Source of the DNA: Candidatus Hamiltonella defensa 5AT (Acyrthosiphon pisum)
Lineage (GTDB): Bacteria > Pseudomonadota > Gammaproteobacteria > Enterobacterales > Enterobacteriaceae
DNA: 64,000 nucleotides
NCBI RefSeq assembly: GCF_000021705.1
Contig: NC_012751.1
Location: forward strand, 682,001-746,000
Direction of reading: 5' to 3'
In this document: positions 49,130 through 56,773 of the stretch, one piece after another
How positions within the stretch are numbered: position 1 is the first letter of the stretch
How the letters are laid out: each line of letters starts with the position of its first letter
Notes under the pieces: model-generated
Database searches by the model: none
Seen by the model: the letters and a program-made list of their open reading frames with translations, nothing else
What the model was told of the DNA's origin: nothing
Made by a program: the position numbers and the translations under genes

Positions 49130-49387
49130 ATGACTTCTAAGAAATATTATACGGTCGAACAAGTTGAAAAAGCAAAAGAGATGCTAGAGGAATTACCTGA
49201 CCTCAAAAAGATAAGACTAAATAAAGACGATGTCTTGGAAAATTTAAAGGCGCAAATAATCAAATTAGCTTTAAATAAAGGGTACGTTTCAGAAGATATT
49301 AAATCTGCACTTGAAAGCGCAGGTATAAAAGTGACATTAAAAGATATTCAAAAAATGATTTTTGATAAAAAAAAGAAAAATAATTAA
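49130..49387 (+). CDS. Small mobilisation-region protein (MobC/TraK-like, tentative)
   Basis: 85 residues from ATG 49130 (the frame is open from 49103). Sequence: MTSKKYYTVEQVEKAKEMLEELPDL, then a helical stretch with the pattern LKAQIIKLALNKGYVSEDIKSALESAGIKVTLKDIQKMI, ending KKKKNN. The pattern 'I..AL.KGY....I...L...GI.....' recurs in small proteins coded next to plasmid oriTs, divergent from relaxase genes as here. Probably DNA-binding through a helix-turn-helix-like end. Function is inferred from place and pattern. Confidence 0.55.
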   Translation: MTSKKYYTVEQVEKAKEMLEELPDLKKIRLNKDDVLENLKAQIIKLALNKGYVSEDIKSALESAGIKVTLKDIQKMIFDKKKKNN

Positions 49388-49499
49388 ATAAAATTTGAGT
49401 ATTATTTTTAATAATAAAATTGAGATTCATTTTTTAGTGATGGTTATTAATATTTCAGTCACATTTTTCTCTTTTTTTAAATTCAATTAACGAAATTTT

Positions 49500-49805
49500 T
49501 TATAAATTGTTTTGTTTCTTATATGCAGATAACATTTCTTCAAGTAACTCCACCAATTTTAAATTTTTTTCTTCCGCTATATCACGGAGTTCAGCATCAA
49601 ATTCAGGACTCACACGCGTCGCAAAAGGAAGCGTTCGGTTTGTTCTTCTAGTCCTTCTTGCATCTCTTCTTACATAAGAAAATTTTTTAATTAAGGTAGG
49701 ATCAGGCGCTATTTCAGATGAATTCAAACTAGTCGCCGCTTCGTCAAAAGAAGGCGGAGTTCCCAATCCTTTTCGTTTCATTTTTGAAAAATCAGCCATA
49801 CTCAC
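49500..49805 (-). CDS. ParA-associated partition protein (ParB/ParG-like, tentative)
   Basis: 101 residues coded directly after parA and overlapping it by 14 bases. The N-terminal half is flexible (MSMADFSKMKRKGLGTPPSFDEAA), and the C-terminal half reads like a ribbon-helix-helix domain: RRTNRTLPFATRVSPEFDAELRDIAEEKNLKLVELLEEMLSAY. In type Ib partition systems such a small RHH protein binds the centromere and contacts ParA. No recognisable ParB of the large HTH type is present. Assigned from context and fold pattern. Confidence 0.65.
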   Translation of the reverse strand: MSMADFSKMKRKGLGTPPSFDEAATSLNSSEIAPDPTLIKKFSYVRRDARRTRRTNRTLPFATRVSPEFDAELRDIAEEKNLKLVELLEEMLSAYKKQNNL

Positions 49806-50427
49806 CTACCTTATTAATTAAGGATTGAATTAATTGATCTGCTTTCTCATTAAGTCCTTTATAACGGGTTTCTGTTACTGAATAACCCTTATTTTGAGCT
49901 TGTCTATAAGCAGGCCTTTCAAACAAACAACCTTCTAACACTTCATAACTCGCTTCTGCGATATAAGCTCTTGCATCAGTCTCTTCAGAATCAGTACCTA
50001 TTCGACCTAAAGCAAAAACGAGTTTGTCTTTTCGAATGCCTGCTTTTACCAATCCATGAAACACTTTAATAGCAGGAACAAGATCGTCTAAAGAAGCCCC
50101 TGTAGGTTGTACAACGAGATTAGCTACCTGAGATATTTCGAGCGTTCCTTTACTGGCTCGAGCGGGGCCGTCAAGGATAAGTAAATCATAGTCTTCTGAG
50201 ACTGAAAGGGCGTGAGCGGCGGTTGAAAATGCCTCTACAGAAACCCGAGGGTGAATATTCGCTTTTAAACGTCTCCTGTGCCATTGAACAGAAGTATCTT
50301 GCTCAATATCTAGATCGGCAATCTTTGTGCGCAATCCTCCCTCTGTGGCTTCTCTTGCTAATGCTCTGCTCAGAGTACTTTTACTCACACCGCCTTTTTG
50401 TGAGATAAAAGCAATAATCCACGCCAT
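49792..50427 (-). CDS. parA: ParA-family partition ATPase
   Basis: Small plasmid ParA (type Ib size, 211 residues from ATG 50427; frame open to 50454). Deviant Walker A KGGVSKST at residues 11-18 with the signature first Lys, DLDIEQDTSVQWHRRR (motif A') and LLILDGPARAS (Walker B). It segregates plasmid DNA over the nucleoid with its RHH partner. A purine-rich ribosome site AAGGAAAAACCT precedes the start. Upstream are two ~65-base repeats that may form the operator or parS. Confidence 0.9.
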   Translation of the reverse strand: MAWIIAFISQKGGVSKSTLSRALAREATEGGLRTKIADLDIEQDTSVQWHRRRLKANIHPRVSVEAFSTAAHALSVSEDYDLLILDGPARASKGTLEISQVANLVVQPTGASLDDLVPAIKVFHGLVKAGIRKDKLVFALGRIGTDSEETDARAYIAEASYEVLEGCLFERPAYRQAQNKGYSVTETRYKGLNEKADQLIQSLINKVGEYG

Positions 50428-50455
50428 AGGTTTTTCCTTTTTATCATGCTGCATG

Positions 50456-50608
50456 ATTGCTGCAATTCATCTGAAAAATCATTAAGACATATAAAAATAC
50501 TAATAACAAGATTGTTACTATATTGCTGATATATATCTGCAAGATTGCTTCAATCTATCTATAAAATAATTAAAACAGATAAAAACTTTAATAACAAAAT
50601 TACTGATA
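50456..50608. repeat. Two ~65-base imperfect direct repeats upstream of parA
   Basis: The stretch 50456-50520 and the stretch 50544-50608 align without gaps (period 88): ATTGCTGCAATTCATCTG... against ATTGCTTCAATCTATCTA..., through the shared TAATAACAA(G/A)ATT. About three quarters of bases agree. Located in the 225-base AT-rich gap between parA (-) and hicA (+), they are good candidates for parS, a ParA operator or iteron-like sites. Confidence 0.6.
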
Positions 50609-50679
50609 ATTTAAAATATATATAGAAAAATGACACAAAAAATGCTTTGAATGATATCAAATTGTGATACTATAAACAC

Positions 50680-50934
50680 ATGAACAAACGACACCAAAAA
50701 ATACTATCAGATGTGTTCGCCCGTCCGGTGAACGGATCGATAAAATGGAAAGATATTGAATCTCTTTTCATCGCTCTTGGTGCAGAAGTTCACGAAAGAG
50801 AAGGCTCGAGGATTGCCGTATTGCTAAAAAAACAAAAAAAAATCTTTCATAGACCCCACCCAAAACCAACTACTGACAAAGGGGCAGTTAATTCCATTCG
50901 GGTGTGGCTAGATAGCTTAGGAATCAGACCATGA
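50680..50934 (+). CDS. hicA: HicA-family toxin
   Basis: 84-residue putative mRNA interferase of a type II toxin-antitoxin pair. The sequence MNKRHQKILSDVFARPVNGSIKWKDIESLFIALGAEVHEREGSRIAVLL, then FHRPHP and the C-terminal AVNSIRVWLDSLGIRP, is the plasmid/chromosomal HicA branch with EGSR in place of the GSHH seen in short HicA. It overlaps hicB by four bases (ATGA), toxin first, as is usual for HicAB. Likely a maintenance module of the plasmid-derived island. Confidence 0.9.
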   Translation: MNKRHQKILSDVFARPVNGSIKWKDIESLFIALGAEVHEREGSRIAVLLKKQKKIFHRPHPKPTTDKGAVNSIRVWLDSLGIRP

Positions 50935-51272
50935 ACAATACACTTAAAATTGAGGGCCATGTTGCCGTCATCAACTTTGACCCTGAGATCGAAATGTTTC
51001 GCGGTGAGTTTATCGGCCTCAATGGAGGGGCTGATTTTTACGCTTACAGCGTGGAAGAATTAAAAAAAGAGGGCACAAAATCACTGGCGATTTTTTTTGA
51101 TGAATGCTCTAAAGATGGGGTAAATCCTTACAAAACCTTTAAAGGTAAGGTAACCACCCGATTGACCCCTGAGCGACATAAAGCACTTACTGTGACAGCG
51201 CAGGCGCAAGGGGTTTCAATCAATGAACTACTGAATGAAGGGGTTGATTTGGTTATTCAAAAACACGCTTAA
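50931..51272 (+). CDS. hicB: HicB-family antitoxin
   Basis: 113 residues. N-terminal partial RNase H-like domain (MNNTLKIEGHVAVINFDPEIEMFRGEFIGLNGGADFYAYSVEELKKEG) and a C-terminal RHH-type DNA-binding tail (TTRLTPERHKALTVTAQAQGVSINELLNEGVDLVI). It neutralises HicA and probably represses the operon. Start overlaps the hicA stop. Confidence 0.93.
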   Translation: MNNTLKIEGHVAVINFDPEIEMFRGEFIGLNGGADFYAYSVEELKKEGTKSLAIFFDECSKDGVNPYKTFKGKVTTRLTPERHKALTVTAQAQGVSINELLNEGVDLVIQKHA

Positions 51273-51322
51273 CATCATCTTGGCCATAAGAACCCGAGGA
51301 TCTGTTTTTAAATCTGCATACC

Positions 51323-51886
51323 TCATTGATTGCCTTTAGCAGCCTCGATATATTTATACAGCGTCGGCTTTGAAATCCCCATCATTTCGCAAATCTGATA
51401 AACCGTATGCTTTTTATCATCGTACAGCTTCACCGACAGAGCTTGTTTATCTTGACTCAAGGCTTTGGGTCTCCCTCCGTGCCGACCTCGAGCACGAGCC
51501 GCTTTGAGGCCCGCCTGAGTTCTTTCTCTGATAAGGTTTCGCTCAAATTCTGCCAAAGCCCCGAAGAGATGAAAAATGAGCTTACCAGAGCTCGATGAAG
51601 TATCGATGGCTTCCTGAAGACTTTTTAGACCAATCTCTTTTGATCCCAAAAGAGTCACGATGTCAATCAAATCTTTGAGCGAACGGCTGAAGCGATCTAA
51701 ACGCCAGACGACGATAGTATCGCCAGAGCGGGCATAATCTAAAATATTTTGCAAACCAGGGCGTTCTGATTTCGCTCCGCTGAAACGGTCTTCGAAGATT
51801 TTTTCGCATCCAGCCAGATTGAGTGCATCGAGTTGTAAATGTAAATTTTGATCGTCTGTAGACACTCTCGCATAGCCGAGTAGCAC
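51323..51886 (-). CDS. Serine recombinase (resolvase/invertase family)
   Basis: 187 residues, small serine recombinase. Catalytic Ser9 in GYARVSTDDQ; Arg residues in VVWRLDRFSRSLKDL; the E-helix region FHLFGALAEFERNLIRERTQAGL; then a C-terminal helix-turn-helix (GGRPKALSQDKQ, YQICEMMGISKPTLYKYIEAA). Could resolve plasmid dimers or invert DNA. Its own regulatory and res-like region lies upstream (51887-52089). Confidence 0.93.
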   Translation of the reverse strand: MLLGYARVSTDDQNLHLQLDALNLAGCEKIFEDRFSGAKSERPGLQNILDYARSGDTIVVWRLDRFSRSLKDLIDIVTLLGSKEIGLKSLQEAIDTSSSSGKLIFHLFGALAEFERNLIRERTQAGLKAARARGRHGGRPKALSQDKQALSVKLYDDKKHTVYQICEMMGISKPTLYKYIEAAKGNQ

Positions 51887-51899
51887 ACCGCCTCCCTAA

Positions 51900-51990
51900 A
51901 AATAGTCAATTTACTCGTTTAAATGGAATCTATCTTAACATAGATATATTTACTGAGTAAATGAACCGTTTAATACAGTAAGGAAAATTC
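51900..51990. promoter_or_regulatory. Candidate res/operator region of the serine recombinase
   Basis: Between the divergent recombinase genes. It has the stem ATCTAT/ATAGAT (51928-51945), the palindrome TTTACTGAGTAAA (51949-51961) and a TTTACTCG/CGTTTAA motif at each side. Clustered dyads directly before a resolvase gene are what res sites look like, but crossover and accessory sites are not proven. Confidence 0.45.
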
Positions 51991-52089
51991 TATGAGCGTT
52001 TTAGGGGGGTAGTAGAGGAATTTTAGAGAATTTATACGGCAAAAATTTTCTTTTTTTCGAGTGAAGATTTCGGGTTCACGGAGAGCGTT

Positions 52090-53100
52090 ATGAATGAGTT
52101 GATTTTATGTGATGCTGTAACAACAATCGGCCATGTAAAAAACGAAACGAAATCACCGAACAATCCTGCACTGAGTTATTTGTTACGGTTGAGATCGAAG
52201 AAGAGCCAAAAAACGATGCGTTCCTGTCTGACTAGCGTTTCTTCGATGTTCGGGTGCAACGAACCGTTGCATTTTGACTGGTCCTCGCTGACGAGGGATA
52301 TGATACAGGTGGTTCTCCAACGGCTACTGAACGAACACAAAGCCCCAAATACCATTAACCTCATTCTCTGTGCTATTAAAGGGGTTGCCGAAGAAGCCAG
52401 AGCGTCACGACTGATGGATGCAGACAATTACCATGATGTAAAAAACATAAAGAGAATTAGGGGCGCACGGATAAGTCGGGGTAGAATGCTGGAATGTGCT
52501 GAAATTAAACAGCTTTTTACTTTTTTGGATATTCAGACTACGGGAGCTGCGATACGGGATGCTGCGCTCATATCGCTCATGTTCGGCTGTGGGTTGAGGC
52601 GTTCAGAAGTGGCTGACCTCGATATAGACCATATTGATTTTGAAAATAACAAAATCGACATACACGGGAAAGGCAACAAGGAGCGGATCAACTATATGCC
52701 GCCTGAAACGGCTAAGCGAATGTGTCTGTGGGTAGACTCGGTGAGGGGCGATCATAGTGGACCACTATTTACTCGGATCAGAAAAAACGATGATGTAACC
52801 AGTGACAGGCTTACCACAAACGGAATTGGCTTTATTATTAAACAACTCGTTACAAAACTGTCACTTAAATCATTCACACCGCATGATTTACGGCGCTCCT
52901 ACGCTTCATTACTACTGGAAAATGGCGAAGATATACTGACAGTGAAAGAAGCTCTGGGTCATGCCAGCGTGGTAACGACTCAACAATACGACAAACGGAG
53001 TATCAAGCGTTTAGAGGCTGCTGCGCTAAACTTTTCATTTGGAAAAAAACATGAGAGAGATAAGGTTGTGGACGGCATCAGAACATACGAAACGGTTTAA
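52090..53100 (+). CDS. Tyrosine recombinase (XerC/D-like integrase)
   Basis: 336 residues. N-terminal SAM-like core-binding domain (about 20-110) and catalytic domain with Arg170 (CGLRRSE), Lys195 (HGKGNKER), His265-x-x-Arg268 (HDLRRSY), His291 (LGHASVVTT) and Tyr300 (QQYD). All catalytic residues are present. It is not host XerC or XerD by sequence and resembles plasmid or integron-like recombinases. It lies directly before a 44-nt near-palindrome and a cassette of seven small genes on the same strand. Confidence 0.92.
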   Translation: MNELILCDAVTTIGHVKNETKSPNNPALSYLLRLRSKKSQKTMRSCLTSVSSMFGCNEPLHFDWSSLTRDMIQVVLQRLLNEHKAPNTINLILCAIKGVAEEARASRLMDADNYHDVKNIKRIRGARISRGRMLECAEIKQLFTFLDIQTTGAAIRDAALISLMFGCGLRRSEVADLDIDHIDFENNKIDIHGKGNKERINYMPPETAKRMCLWVDSVRGDHSGPLFTRIRKNDDVTSDRLTTNGIGFIIKQLVTKLSLKSFTPHDLRRSYASLLLENGEDILTVKEALGHASVVTTQQYDKRSIKRLEAAALNFSFGKKHERDKVVDGIRTYETV

Positions 53101-53190
53101 CACCCTGAAAGCACCGTTTTTTGTCGAAAAAATAGCAAGTTACACGGAAGCGCCTAGTGTGGGACGTTTATCAGATCATCGTCAATCCAG

Positions 53191-53234
53191 CGCTGATAGT
53201 GTCCCCATTAAAATTTAAGTGGACACTATCAGCG
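53191..53234. repeat. 44-nt near-palindrome after the tyrosine recombinase
   Basis: Perfect 14-base arms CGCTGATAGTGTCC (53191-53204) and GGACACTATCAGCG (53221-53234), with a 16-base A/T-rich middle that is itself nearly symmetrical. No T-run follows, so it is unlikely to be a plain terminator. It could be a recombinase site, two abutting insertion-sequence ends or a cruciform. Confidence 0.7.
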
Positions 53235-53260
53235 GTGACAGACACCCTACGCCCTACAAC

Positions 53261-53437
53261 ATGGCGCTTAAGTATATCTGGCTGGTAAGTTTAACTGAAA
53301 ATAAATCTGAAAAACAAAGAGTTATTGAAATGTCGCTGTTTTTTGATAAACCAACCCACACCAAAAGAAACCTGATTAAGCACGGATGGCAAGTGGACGG
53401 TCACAATTTGATTTCCCCTGAGTGGTGGAGTGAATAA
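53261..53437 (+). CDS. Small protein of unknown function (cassette gene 1)
   Basis: 58 residues from ATG 53261 (MALKYIWLVSLTENKSEKQRV); the frame opens at 53219 inside the near-palindrome. The C-terminal half is charged and aromatic (KHGWQVDGHNLISPEWWSE). No family recognised. It ends one base before the ATG of the next gene and starts a tightly packed co-directional run. Confidence 0.5.
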   Translation: MALKYIWLVSLTENKSEKQRVIEMSLFFDKPTHTKRNLIKHGWQVDGHNLISPEWWSE

Positions 53438-53438
53438 C

Positions 53439-53873
53439 ATGAAAGTTTTGAAAATGTATTTTTTATTATTTGTTTTTTCGTATGGGGCGTTTTGGTCTAT
53501 CCCAACCGCGAGAGTCATTTCCCGTCAGATATTCTATATTGCGCTGATATTATACTGTGTGGGTACGATTTTTCATGTGCCTATTTTTGAGTTTATGGCG
53601 AAAAGCACCACACTGGTTCTGGCTTTTGTGCCTCCAATTTGTTGCTATTCCTACTTCATGCTGCCAATTAAGCGCGAGATCCCGAATATCATTCGAGCCT
53701 CTACACATGAGGATGCGAGGAATTTTTCACTGACGCTGGAGAATAATGGAAAAATCAGAACGCTTAATCTAATCCACCTAAAGCCTGTGATATTAACTTT
53801 TTTCATCAAATATATTGAATATATTGTTGACTACGCAAAACATAGAAATCTAATCATTAAGGGCGAAGATTAA
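53439..53873 (+). CDS. Membrane protein of unknown function (cassette gene 2)
   Basis: 144 residues from ATG 53439. Three hydrophobic stretches: about 6-26 (YFLLFVFSYGAFWSI), 31-47 (IFYIALILYCVGTIFHV) and 57-76 (LVLAFVPPICCYSYFML). A soluble C-terminal part follows (REIPNIIRASTHEDARNFSLTLENNGKIRTLNLIHL). No family recognised. One base separates it from the previous gene. Confidence 0.6.
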   Translation: MKVLKMYFLLFVFSYGAFWSIPTARVISRQIFYIALILYCVGTIFHVPIFEFMAKSTTLVLAFVPPICCYSYFMLPIKREIPNIIRASTHEDARNFSLTLENNGKIRTLNLIHLKPVILTFFIKYIEYIVDYAKHRNLIIKGED

Positions 53874-53920
53874 GCGGTAAACCGCCAGAAAACAAAAAAC
53901 TATTCGGTACTATCGTATGA

Positions 53921-54676
53921 TTGAATCATCAACTGAAAAATATTCTCATGTATGTGCTTGCCGTTGCGGTGATCCTATTTGAAATGAGGCGTTACCTGAA
54001 AAAAAAGAAAATACATTTTTTTTCTATCGCACTATTAGTTTGCATGGCAGTTGTAAGCATCGTTAAATCATTCTTTCTTGATTTTTACATTGTGCCGACA
54101 GCCTCAATGTCTCCAACCATCCATTCGGGCGATTTAACGCTCTCCTTACCCTACAAAGACCGCCGTGACAAGCTATACAGGGGAGATGTGGTGATATTTC
54201 ATCCTTCTGCGTTTCCTAGCTTTATTTATGTTAAACGCATCGTTGGAGTTGCGGGGGATACCGTTTCTTTTAATACGAACAAAGAAATACTGGTTAACAG
54301 AAAACCCGTTAGAATTGAAAAAGAAAAAAACAATTTCAATATAATATACGAAGGAATACAAGATCGTGACGGTAAAACATATCAATATATGACCGACAGG
54401 AATAAACCGTTTATTGAGCCTATATACACCACTTGGCACGTTCCAGACGGGTATGTTTTTGTCATGGGAGACAACAGAGATAATTCTTGGGATTCTCGCT
54501 ATTGGGAAAATCCAGTGGGTACACCGAAAGAATTGAGGGGCTTATTGCCGACAAAAAACATTATCAGTCGCTACATGGAAACCGCGATTAACATCCCATT
54601 TTTTAAAGAGGATTTTGATTTTGGACGCTTGGGATTAAATATAATGGGTGATGCTCAAAAAAAAGGAGAGAAGTAA
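53921..54676 (+). CDS. Accessory signal peptidase I (cassette gene 3)
   Basis: 251 residues from TTG 53921; ATG 53948 is an alternative. Two membrane spans (about 7-22 and 33-56), then the catalytic Ser62 in PTASMSPTIHSGD and Lys105 in YVKRIVGVAGD, and box E MGDNRDNSWDSR. All are hallmarks of type I signal peptidase. It is shorter than host LepB (324 in E. coli) and sits in an accessory cassette rather than in lepB-rnc-era, so it probably matures a protein encoded nearby or a conjugation protein. It lies two bases before the next gene. Confidence 0.92.
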   Translation: MNHQLKNILMYVLAVAVILFEMRRYLKKKKIHFFSIALLVCMAVVSIVKSFFLDFYIVPTASMSPTIHSGDLTLSLPYKDRRDKLYRGDVVIFHPSAFPSFIYVKRIVGVAGDTVSFNTNKEILVNRKPVRIEKEKNNFNIIYEGIQDRDGKTYQYMTDRNKPFIEPIYTTWHVPDGYVFVMGDNRDNSWDSRYWENPVGTPKELRGLLPTKNIISRYMETAINIPFFKEDFDFGRLGLNIMGDAQKKGEK

Positions 54677-54678
54677 CA

Positions 54679-55272
54679 ATGATTTCATTAACCTTTAAAA
54701 CCAGTAATAAAAATCTGGTGGAAAGGTATAAAGACGCTCTGAACGTCTATGACGACTGGAAAACCAATACAAAAATATCATGTGTTGGGGCTGGGTTTGG
54801 TAAATTTATGGGGATTGATTTAATGATCCCAATATTCTTTTTTCGCTCACAATCACTGGGTATTGTGAATGTAAATGATTTTGTGGAAATTTCCAAAGTC
54901 GGTTCAATCATGTCTTTTACAGAACAGGGTAAACATTCAGACTTCTACCAAAAACTCTCAGAATATAGTCAGTCCGCCTTACATTCGATGAAAGTAAAAG
55001 ACACTTACGGGAACAAGGAAAATCACTCGTTCAGCCATGCCGTGACATACACCTTAGATGCGTTTTCGATAGCGAAGCACATTGGCATCGAAACGCATAG
55101 TCAGGCGTGGTTGGTGGAAGACGAACTTATTCTTATTTATCCAACTCTGATTTTTGATAATGACATAAATTACAAAAAGTTAGATGAAAATGACTGGTGG
55201 GAGATAAAAGCGAGCGAGTTTAAAAAGCTCTACATGAAGGGATTATTGAGTGAAGTTAGGCATCCGATCTAA
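54679..55272 (+). CDS. Protein of unknown function (cassette gene 4)
   Basis: 197 residues, soluble, without a signal peptide. It begins MISLTFKTSNKNLVERYKDALNVYDDWKTN and has a notable Gly-rich motif SCVGAGFGKFMGIDLMIP and the C-terminal DENDWWEIKASEFKKLYMKGLL. No family recognised. Its start is two bases after the peptidase stop, and it overlaps the next gene by 23 bases. Confidence 0.6.
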   Translation: MISLTFKTSNKNLVERYKDALNVYDDWKTNTKISCVGAGFGKFMGIDLMIPIFFFRSQSLGIVNVNDFVEISKVGSIMSFTEQGKHSDFYQKLSEYSQSALHSMKVKDTYGNKENHSFSHAVTYTLDAFSIAKHIGIETHSQAWLVEDELILIYPTLIFDNDINYKKLDENDWWEIKASEFKKLYMKGLLSEVRHPI

Positions 55273-55618
55273 TTTAACGGTTATATGCGGTGTTGTTTGT
55301 CTGTTGTTAACGGGCTGCGGGGCAAACACAAATACCCGCAATACCGAATTGGCTTACGCGAACAGCAAATATCAGGATTTTACTGGATTCAGTAAAAAAA
55401 GTGATGAATTGTTGATAGTGAGAAACGAACTGAACCTAGATAACCAAAAAATAAAAGACTTTTATTTTTTGGATGGGAGTCAGGAAACTATAATGAAAGT
55501 AAGCCTTTCAACTATGCCGTGTTCCATGCTGCTGAAAAAGCATAATACATCATCGGGTCTTATGTGGTCCGTATTTGACATGAGTTGCGATGAAAACGAA
55601 GGTGATTATGCCAATTGA
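55250..55618 (+). CDS. Lipoprotein of unknown function (cassette gene 5)
   Basis: 122 residues from GTG 55250. Signal peptide KLGIRSNLTVICGVVCLLLTGC with a clear lipobox LTGC, so the mature protein starts at Cys23. The mature part has three more cysteines (near residues 91-115) that might pair. No family recognised. The start overlaps the previous gene, implying coupled translation. Confidence 0.65.
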   Translation: MKLGIRSNLTVICGVVCLLLTGCGANTNTRNTELAYANSKYQDFTGFSKKSDELLIVRNELNLDNQKIKDFYFLDGSQETIMKVSLSTMPCSMLLKKHNTSSGLMWSVFDMSCDENEGDYAN

Positions 55619-55874
55619 ACACTTAATCACCAGCACGGTATTGTTCACCGCATTATCCGCAACAGCAATGTGAAAACTGCTTTTCATAGGATATTCACTC
55701 ACCTATTTGCTAGCAAAAACATACAGTAAAGTCGCTTCTGCGGATATGAGGACTGTGCTAGGAACGGAATATATTCAATACATGAACGGGCAACAAATAA
55801 TCACCAATGAAGGCATACATGTGATCGATGCGAGTGCTAGGTTGACTTTTCAAACACTGACGTTCATGCAATAA
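55608..55874 (+). pseudogene. Small membrane protein gene with in-frame TGA (cassette gene 6)
   Basis: Begins ATG 55608, overlapping the lipoprotein end by 11 bases. Codons 1-21 MPIEHLITSTVLFTALSATAM, then TGA at codon 22, then the same frame continues KLLFIGYSLTYLLAKTYSKVASADMRTVLG... to TAA 55872-55874 (88 codons). With Trp at codon 22 it would be a one- or two-span membrane protein. The open frame on both sides suggests a recent nonsense change (TGG to TGA). Unrecognised. Confidence 0.5.
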
Positions 55875-55888
55875 AATCAAGGTAAAAA

Positions 55889-56773
55889 ATGAAAAGAAGA
55901 CGTTACAGGAAGAAAACACCGCCACTGAATATACATCTGTTTCTGTGTGCTCTTTATATCGCGGGTGCTGTTTTCATGGATTTTCACTTTATCGTTTTAT
56001 TGATTGGATTGGTGATCCCTTACTTGGGGGTGATAACCCTATCCCCGTATGCGAAAGTCGTTCGGCTTTACAAAAAAGGGAACCCTGAGTGGGCGACAAT
56101 CAACGTTAAAATAAAATCTCCTTTTTTAAATCCGTATATGACGATACCTATTATTATCATTACGATATTAGCAATATTTTTTATGGGCTATGACTATGTT
56201 TTTGCACGGCTTATAGTTCATTACGGTGTTTTTGAGGTTAGAGATGCACTGGCGATATTTCGTAGTGAAAACATCATTAATACCTACTTCAACCGCGATC
56301 ACATAAATGCCTATGGCTATTTTATAGTAGGCTTGATTCACGCCATCACGCTATATCTGATCGCCCTCTATGCAACAACCTCCCTGTACCGATATAAGCA
56401 ACAAACCATGTTCACTGGCGTTATTAGGCAAGCCACGCAAAGCAAAGAAACTTTGGAGTTTATCCGAACGCTCTCTTGGCGTGAGTTTGAGGAATTTGTC
56501 AGGGAGTTGTTCAAAAGCAAAGGGTTTGAAGCCCAAACGACAAAGTACGGTCTAGACAACGTGAAAGATATTATCCTGCAAAAGGACGGCATGAAAGCCA
56601 TTGCACAATGTAAACACTGGAAAACAGAACAGGTTGGAATCGCAGTGGCAAGGGAAATGATTGGCGTATTGGAAGCAGATAAAGAAGCCACTCACGTTTT
56701 TTTAGTGACTTCGGGATCGTTCTCGAATGACGCTATTCTATTCAGGAAACAAGTCGCTGACAGGCTCACGTTG
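55889..56773 (+). CDS. Membrane-anchored Mrr-type restriction endonuclease domain protein, 3' end cut by intron (cassette gene 7)
   Basis: 295 native codons, with ATT-AGG-TAA supplied by intron copy D, so the product ends LTLIR. N-terminal membrane spans at about residues 13-48 (two), 91-108 and 143-164, then an Mrr-cat nuclease domain: WREFEEFVRELFKSKGFEAQTTKYG, DIIL and QCKHWK (the D...QxK catalytic set), AREMIGVLEADKEATHVFLVTSGSFSNDAILF. In relatives 20-30 more residues follow the point of truncation. Mrr proteins cut modified DNA or act in phage or plasmid defence; the target here is not known. Confidence 0.85.
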
